Origin: Sialis fuliginosa
Lineage: Eukaryota > Arthropoda > Insecta > Megaloptera > Sialidae
Length of the DNA stretch: 64,000 nt
Direction: 5' to 3'
Assembly (NCBI GenBank): GCA_961205875.1
Contig: OY540810.1
Location: forward strand, 5,270,001-5,334,000
Part shown: positions 56,150 through 64,000 of the stretch, one piece after another
How the letters are laid out: each line of letters opens with the position of its first letter
Position numbering within the stretch: the first letter of the stretch is position 1
Notes under the pieces: model-generated
Databases searched by the model: none
The model's input: only the letters and a program-made list of their open reading frames with translations
Told to the model about the DNA's origin: nothing
Translations under genes and position numbers: made by a program

Positions 56150-58697
56150 TAAATACATGTAATAAAGATTATACAATATCTATAACAGCCTTAATTTTTT
56201 ATATATATGTATATCATAAAATTGTAGTTACTTTAATAATCCGTCCTTGCAAATTAGATAAATTCCTAAAATCATGGATCCTCGTGCCAATAATAATTGA
56301 CTACGCATAGGAACATCGTAGTTCCGAGATAAGACGTTACCTTCCCTCGCCCCTATGCCATTGACCCACTACACACTCACACATACATAGTAATAAGTGT
56401 ATGTGTTTGTACGTTAACAATAACTCATCCGTTGCAGAAATATTGCAGCGATTATCGCTCGCATTATTGCAGACAGTAGTGTGATAAGTAATTGTGTCAC
56501 GGGTGCATACAGATTTCATCGCGAGAATGATGATTTTTGTAGGTGTTGTGTAATACCAAATCGCTGGGGGTATGCTCGTTATGAGGGCACGTTTGGTACG
56601 TAGATACTAATGCTTACCTTAACTCCTTACCGCAAACGATGCCGTATATGGCACCACTAGTTCATTTAAAAATCTCGTGCCAAATATGACTCGATGAAAT
56701 TATAAGTTCTAATGCATAGAGTGTCATATATTTCAGAATTTATTTTGCCAATAAAATATTAAGAAATAATTAAATATTTGTTTTACTTTTTTTCTCTATA
56801 TTTCCCACCATGATTTATAACAACCTTTTGTTGTAAGAGGGCCAAATATTTTACGTAGGGATTAGTGCGGACTGCACTTGGGTCATATGTTATTACAACA
56901 TTTGTATACAAATATTTTAGTTTTAAAAATAAACGCTAATTATATATTTTTACGAAATTTATTATTTTTACAATACAGTGTTTGTTTTTTTTTTGGTAAT
57001 TCAGAATTGTAAAAGTTTGCACGCAAATGTATGTACTACCAAACGTAGTAATTATTTGCAGAGCAAACCTTTTTAACTCCTTGTAATTTTCAGAAAGCAA
57101 ACTCCCGTAGAAATCCACCAAGTTAGTTTTTTTCCTTAAAAGCCATTTTAAATGTGGTAGTATCACTGAAAATATATCACGTTAATTTGAAAATCGCTTG
57201 GTATATTATCGATATCTACTGAGTAGGGGTTTTCGAAAATCACCCAACATGCGTTGCGACGAGATACTTCGTGGGCCACTGGTTGCCAACCTATGCTTTA
57301 TATTTTTATAACATATATTTTTTTCGCAGTGAAAAAAAATCCATGCGGTAAGAGGTTAATATTGGAGTAGTTTGGATATCGAAGCTATTAACCCTCCAGT
57401 AGTGCTGCGCTATCTCATAACATTAGCGGTGGGACAAAATAGGTTATACCTGCATTTTATATCTAGTATTTTTAAGAGTAATTTAGAATTTCATGGGTAG
57501 GTAAAAAAAAATAGCAGTATTAACTTATGAATATTTTATTTTATTCTTTATTATTTGAAAATTCAACAAAAATAAATAAAAATGGAAAAAAGCAGAAAAC
57601 ATGAAAGATATAAAAATTTTAATTAACACGAATCAATAAACTTCTACTATTTCATATAAGAAGTTTTAAAAAAAAAAATCGAAAAAATTTTTTTTGCGTT
57701 TTATTAAGTTTTGTAAAAAAAATCCATAATAATAAGAAAAGTTAATATTAATCGCTTCATATAAAAACTAATTTTACCAAAATTAAAACTAGTATAAATG
57801 TATGCGGGTCTGACAGGCTTAAAAATTTAAATGTATTAATTATTTTCATAGCTTCTCACAACGTTACCGAAATATAAAAAATCGATATTTAACTTAAACT
57901 ATAATTAAAACTTTTAGTGATATAACTCCTTTACATTACATAACAATATATACTTGATTATTACTTTTTTATTTTTATTTCGATTTCTTTTGATTAAAAT
58001 GAGTTAAAAGTCATCGATCAGAATTACAATTATAATAAAAATTAAATAATGACAAATTTCTCTTGACAAAATGATTCAATCATTGAAAATATTTCGTTAA
58101 GCAATAATTCGTTTACAGGTTAAAACTGATTATGTACTTGCTCACCACCACCACTTAAATATGTTTGTATCCACAGATTATTACCTAAATTATATTTTGC
58201 AATAACTTATAATTTTATTAATAATATCTCTCGCTGCATGCAATTCATTAACTTTCACGCTCAACTGGAATTTTCCTAACATTGAATCAAAAGGAATATT
58301 ACTTGATCATGTACGTTATAAACTCTGCAAATTAATTAAGGGGACACCTAAAAATAGCCTGTTTTCATATGCTTATAACTTGGCCAAAAATTGACTTTTT
58401 TCAAAAGTTTTTTTTTATAGTTAAAGAAATTTACTCTAATTTTCGAGGCTGTAATTCGTTTCTTAACATCTTTTCATTTTTTTGTAGTTCAAAGAAAATT
58501 AAAAAAACTTTATATTTTAAAAACTAGACGCAGAGTAAATTTAAGTATAGAGAATGAAGTCAATTATTAAAGCATGCCCGTAACACTAATTTAAAGTAAA
58601 TTTATAAAAAAAGTACTTCAATTTTAGGAAATATGAGTTAGAGAACACGAAAAACCTATACTTAATTTTGAGAAATACTGGTTTAGCTGCTTGACTT

Positions 58698-59053
58698 CTC
58701 GGAAAAAAATTGTAGATCTAAAGTAATCAAATCAGATCTTGATAGTTCTGCATTTTCAGACGAAATCATATTTTTTCACTTGTTTTTGATCTGTGGAGAC
58801 CTGCAAAGATCTACAATGATCAACAACAATTTACAAAGACGTAAAACGATCTACTAAAATCTCTGAAGATTGTTTTTTGTACTTATCAATCTCTATCACG
58901 ATATACAACGATCTTCAGAGATCTTAGTAGATCGTTGTCGATTTTTGCAAGTCTCCACAGATCAAAAATCAGTGAAAAAATGTGATTTTGTCTCAAAATG
59001 CAGATCTATCAAGATCTTATTTGATCACTTTAGATCTAATATTTTTTCCCGGG
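58698..59053. mobile_element. MITE related to the gene B palindrome, rich in GATC words
   Basis: The right end ATTTTTTCCCGGG and left TCTCGGAAAAAAAT are inverted, followed inward by GTAGATCTAAAGT and complement. The interior has many GATCT words. Arms are more diverged than in 16323-17023. Confidence 0.7.
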
Positions 59054-60173
59054 TTTTTAAACTTACAAATTCAAATAAGGATATATTGTATTCTTATGAA
59101 AATGAAATAATATATCAAGCTATAATGAATATCTACCTATTTTTTTCTTAATATCAATTCATTTTGCATTTGAATTATTGATAACGATAACGATATCAGC
59201 AAAGACCTAAATAAGCATGAAATCATATCAAAAAGTGTAATATCATTGATCTTATCTAATTACATACAGGCCTAATTAAAAAGAAGATTAGAATAATATG
59301 AATCAAATATTCAATTAAATACTAATTACAAACTAAATAGAGCAAACACAAGTTTATTATTGTCATTGTGATTTTAGTCTTAAACAGTATTTTTTATAAC
59401 TGTAGTTATGTACTTATACGCTGTGTTACTATAAACAACTTTTATAATCAAGGCACGAATGAATCTAAATACCACCCACGTACTCATGAATACTATTTAG
59501 AAGAATAGAAGAGTTTTTGTAAGTTTCTGTCGTTTCTTAAATGCATATGTTACAATTATAATATACAAAATACATAGGGAAAGTGGGAGGAATTGGGTAA
59601 TATGTTTTTGAAGTTAAATTCTACAAAATAAAATATTCTTAAAAATTGAAAAATTAGTACTCGTCCGTTTTTGTACTCTAATTTATCACCCAATTACTCC
59701 CAGTGGGTGGATTAATTGGTAACTCTGTAACTCATAAAAGCATTTTTAAATGTTTTTTATGAGTTAAAATCTTTAAAGTAGGTATATTTTATCCTGATTT
59801 TAATTTCAACATTTTTTTTCACATAAAAATGGTACATATAATGTAGTATTGAAGGAGATGCGATTTTGATTCTACGTTTTACAAACTATATGCAGTTTAA
59901 AACTCTTGTGTTAATTTTGCCTATAAATATTATTTAAAATGTCACCATAATCGGAAAAAGAAAACGATAATTAAAATTACTCTAATATAACCTGCATATA
60001 CTATAGCTATATTACTGTATATTCCTAAATTTAATAATTTACACCAATTCCACTAAAACGCATGTGACATAATAGTTTTATTTGTAACCATTAGTAACCA
60101 ATTACCATAAATTAAAAAACCGTTTCCAATAAATACACACACAAAGATGGTAATTATTTTGTAAATCGAATCC

Positions 60174-60400
60174 GAGTTGCTCTAAATAAATTTATCTCGC
60201 GCAACTTCGACGCGAGTTAAATCACATAAACGCGATTGGCGTCTGCACGGACGAGCCCTCATGTGCAGTATTAATTGGACGTCATTCGGTGATCCAGTTA
60301 CCTTGACCGTAATCGAACACGGGACCATCAGAAACGGAGCCATGCAAATTTCAATATACGGACGACGCATTAATTTAAAAAACAAACACGTAATGTGGGT
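60174..60400. other. GC-richer block with open frames on both strands
   Basis: About 200 bases stand out by composition (for example TCTCGCGCAACTTCGACG and GGACGAGCCC). Open frames run through it on the minus strand (60182-60385) and the plus strand. I recognise no family; it could be an exon, a conserved noncoding element or a transposon remnant. Confidence 0.3.
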
Positions 60401-62806
60401 CCTAGCTACCTATCATACTTAACACATTCAAATTGTTCATATGTACATACATACCTACGCTTTTGAAGATGTACAGGGTGTAGCAAAAAAAATATATTAT
60501 AAAATGTAAAAAATATTATAAAAAATAATTACTCTCCACTTTGCATTGTAATATAGATAGAACTGTATAGTAACTATAGTAGATAAAACACAAATTTTCA
60601 TGAATCTGAAGGAGTATTTGTTTCTAAATAAGTTTATATTTTTTTAACGTTTTCATAAATTTAATCAAACACATTCCTATATTAAAATAATAATAAAATC
60701 ATATGCTAACAAATATATTATTAACTAAAAATTCCCTGCGGCTTCAATTAGGACGAGATGAGATTGGATTAAAGTAGTGTGAGACGAGTCCGAGAGAGAC
60801 CGCCTGAAATTTTGATGAGACGAAATCGACACGATATTAACTTTATTCATAACTCTCGGTTTGAAATGTTATCAATAATTAGTAATGTTAGTGCAAATGC
60901 ATCAACACTGTATTCAAGTATTTTGTCGCTGGTTCAATTTTATCACTGCAAGTATTGTTGACAACAAATGTTGTCTTTTCTCAAATGAGATCAAATGTTA
61001 TTGTAAACATTTGTATTTAATTCTTCAATTGAAGATATTTTTTATATAAAAATTCACTGACACAAATGTGTTTTTTGAATATAAAATTTTTATTTTATTA
61101 TTTTTGTTTTTCAAAGCAAACTTACATTTTTTCTTTTTTCTAAGGCTACTTTGCTGCTGTTTCCAACAAGTAATTATTAACTGTTAATTAAAAAAAATCA
61201 GTCAAGACATACACGGAATTACACGTATTGAAAGTCCCTGAACCAAAAATATTAGATTTCATACTAAGTCATATCCCCCCCCCCCCATTGCAAAAAGCTT
61301 GATTGGAGCGAGACTGGCACGATAGTCTGGATCGACCCTAACTAACTGTGTAATATGCTACTGGTGAAAATATACACATTTTATTTTTAACATACAATTC
61401 AATCTCACCTTATACATTAACATAAATAAATATATCTACACACACATCTAAGTGCACATATGCATGTACATTGTACACATGCGCAAAAAAATATGTACAT
61501 ATAAAAAAGAACGTGTTATTATTTCACAGTTATTCTTTGTTTCGCATGGAAATACGTCCCAAAATTTAAATTAACATAATGTTAATATTAAATTTGATGT
61601 TATTGTAGGTATACATATTAATATGGAGAATATGAAGAATGCATTTTTAAGGACAAATAAATGTCAGAAGGGGATGTTTATGAAGCTTATATAAATTCAA
61701 AACAAATGTACTTTTTAACATTTTTCCAGCAATTATGTTTAAAATTTTGGGTAGACAATAAAAAGTCATGTACAAATACGTTTAAATTGTAAATATCAAT
61801 TCACATAATTATTGGGAACCTACTAGGATTTTATCGTAATTTAGAACTCTGTGAAATACCACAATACTGACGTTTTATCATTAAATGGCGAGCTTTTCCA
61901 TTTTTTTCAAAAATGGCCGATTGTGGGTGTAAAAATCAAATTTTATCATGTATTTATAACATAAAAATACACATTTCCTCTTATTTTCGTAAAAATCCCT
62001 TCATTTTTACGTTAATTAATTCATTATTAGTGATAAAAAAAGTTTCTCGACAATTTTTTTTTTTGAGGTTATGATGAGTTTACCTATGCAGTTCTATAGT
62101 CTATTAACTTATAAGTATTTTAATTTTTTTTTCCTACGACCTATAGAACCGGAGATATTTTAAAAACAGTGTAGCGATACACTCGAAATGTATCAAAAAT
62201 GCACAATTATGCAATTTTCTCACAATGCACATGGCCGATTTTTCTAAATTTTTTATTTTTAACTCATCTTCGAACATATAAAGAGAAAATCCAAAAAAAT
62301 CCAACTTCCCAAATACATCACTATTCATCACTTTTTATGTCTCTATTCCCTCTACTAAATATGTCTAAATACACCTTCAGGAACCAATACTGCTAATTCC
62401 AAAACACAAACAGTAAAGATTGTTAATGCTTAAGTAAACTAAATTATGTTTTTCACAAATCAATTACTTTCGTATCAAAATTAGAAAGTACCTATCTACA
62501 CAAAAAATGAAACTGATCATTTTGATTACTGAACGATTCGTATATTTTCTTTTATTTGTAAACAAATCATATAAAATATACATATGGGAGTGTTTCACGT
62601 ATGTAAAAGTATATATATGTGTGTGTGTCTGTGTGTAGGTGTGTGTATGATAGTGAATAGTGAACGTCGTTCGCGGTGAATCCCTTCCTGAATGAGTTGA
62701 CGACTTCTTGGTGCTCGCCTAGTAACCCACATTTTCAACAAGTTCATGAGCTCTCTGTATTATTTGTGCTGTATTACACGGTAAACACCTCAGATGGCCG
62801 ACAACA

Positions 62807-62890
62807 ATGGAGGACATCGTCAGGTTCATCTTGCGCATTGTCTTGAGTTGTGTTGTGTTCAGATCTATGTGTGTCTTGTGCGATGATCAG
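62807..62890 (+). CDS. Tentative first coding exon of a plus-strand gene running off the right edge
   Basis: ATG at 62807 in a good context (ACAATGG) opens 28 codons (MEDIVRFILRIVLSCVVF..., ending CDDQ) that end exactly at a GT donor (CAG|GTAGGC) in phase 0. The block is GC-richer than its surroundings and is preceded by TATATATA near 62611 and about 190 bases of UTR-like sequence. Against it: an overlapping ATG at 62794 opens another frame of 30 codons, no second exon is visible before the edge, and I recognise no family. Confidence 0.25.
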
Positions 62891-63037
62891 GTAGGCTAAA
62901 TAGTAAATACTATTTGTTGAAATTTTATCACTAATTCTTTTATCTGTATTTATTGTGGTGACAATAAACGTAATAAATTTTATTGATTTTTCGAACTTTT
63001 TTGACACTTGTTTAATTTATGTATAATTGTATATGTA

Positions 63038-63428
63038 CAGTCGCCTGCATTAATGGTCTTGCAGTTTGTATTCATTTTCGTTTATCACAAACTTAGTAGG
63101 GTCCTCACATTTGATTATTGTAATATTTAAATCATTTCTCCATGTATCAAACAAAGACAGATATTTTGAAATTCATTTGCTAGATAAAGAACTACTCTTC
63201 GTTTATAATAGGTACTCATATATATTTGTGCAGTTAAATTATTGTGTAATCTATTGAAAATTGTATACGTAAATTTTGTGGCAATAAATATTTGATATTC
63301 CGAATTTTAGTATTTAAATATATTAAACTTGATAGAAAAAGATAACCTATGATGTTTGTCTTTAAATTTGGAATCTGTTGTAAGCGATTCTAGCCTTTAG
63401 GGTGCCAGACGAGTTCTGCAGGCGACTG
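63038..63428 (+). mobile_element. TA-flanked MITE copy 2
   Basis: Starts CAGTCGCCTGCA and ends TGCAGGCGACTG, TA on both sides; the reverse complement of 31372-31757 with few differences over about 390 bases. The open frame 63066-63257 lies inside it and is not a gene. Confidence 0.85.
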
Positions 63429-64000
63429 TACATATATGTTACCGGCAAAGTATGTAATTCAAGCATTCTATATATTTCCTAGGTATTCTATATAATGCTT
63501 AGGCAAAGTATACAATAAATTTCTATTAAACAAATATTTCATACTTTGCCTGAAATCGATAGGCATTGTATAGAATATTAAATAAGATTTAGGGCTTTTA
63601 TACTTATACTATACAAAATAACATGAACAATATTGGAAAATTTGATATTTATTATCAAATTATTATTATAACATAAAGTAAGGCAACATCTTGCCTGGAC
63701 CAAAATTGGTCGGTTCACCCTATTTATGTTTATATTTCATACATTTCTGGCTGTCATTTAAGTAGTCTATACAATGCCTAAGAAATTTATATAATTAAAT
63801 TCATTTCATACATTGCCTGGTGATTTTAGGTAACAAGCGCATTACATCCGGTGTTAACCGAATTAATATCTCACAAACTATATACCTAAATTAATAAAAT
63901 ATTGAAACCATAAATTATAGAATTCTACATTCGATAACTACTATGTTTTTATATAAACGATTTTTTTATGTTAAATCTTAGATTTTCGTAAAATATTGAT

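Larger units (their letters stand above)
53166..64000. other. 5' flank of gene D and right end, repeat-rich
   Basis: Contains the gene D promoter, a GT-rich run at about 53447-53471, hAT element 53880-54326, inverted-repeat element 55102-56149, a GC-richer block 56337-56560, a TTAA-bounded segment at about 57392-57818, a CCCGGG-ended element 58698-59053, a GC-richer block 60174-60400, a poly-C run near 61276, a tentative plus-strand exon at 62807-62890 and MITE 63038-63428. From about 63440 onward, AGGCAAAGTAT/ATACTTTGCCT words recur and suggest another transposon crossing toward the right edge. Confidence 0.5.

Noticed and set aside
57392..57818. TTAA-bounded segment beginning CCCTCCAGTAGTGCTGCGC, considered as a piggyBac element.
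   Set aside because: The right end (complement GCCTGTCAGACCC) does not match the left end, so terminal repeats are not supported.

Overview
The window is AT-rich, intron-rich eukaryotic DNA that looks like an insect genome. The evidence is four tandem S1 serine-protease genes of the insect trypsin-1-like type (N-terminal signal peptide, short pro-region ending C-x-C-x-C-G, R|I-V-G-G activation site, C-terminal C-x-C), short phase-conserved exons with GT/AG borders, and dense nonautonomous DNA transposons of piggyBac, hAT and Tc1/mariner-like (TA-target) type. The insect order cannot be fixed from sequence alone. Most long open frames in the window are chance frames in AT-rich DNA; the real coding sequence is in short exons that I assembled by hand from splice signals and family alignment.

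Layout (all four genes on the minus strand): gene A 937-7906 (7 exons), gene B 9748-17525 (6 exons found, signal-peptide exon not found), gene C 28763-39627 (6 exons), gene D 45015-53165 (6 exons). B, C and D keep H57, D102, S195 and D189 and should be active secreted trypsin-like proteases. Gene A keeps an intact 7-exon frame, the activation site and D194, but has H57 to E, S195 to V, D189 to V, and has lost both cysteines of the 42-58 disulfide. It is therefore a serine-protease homologue (pseudoprotease), not a decayed gene. Introns that carry the C-terminal boundaries differ among copies: A and B keep two introns, C lost one of them and D lost the other.

The introns and intergenic gaps are filled with inverted-repeat elements. 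The most striking are a ~3.5 kb foldback element in intron 3 of gene A, carrying a nested MITE whose empty site survives in the opposite arm; a ~0.7 kb nearly perfect palindrome in gene B; a 977 bp piggyBac derivative at 24947-25923 whose transposase has lost its catalytic core; a hAT element with a perfect 8 bp target duplication at 53880-54326; and two copies in opposite orientation of a TA-flanked MITE (31372-31757 and 63038-63428). 

The gap 17526-28762, the C-D gap 39628-45014 and the right end 53166-64000 hold mainly such repeats. On the plus strand near 62807 there is a tentative first coding exon of a gene that would continue beyond the right edge. No rRNA, tRNA, CRISPR or viral gene was recognised.
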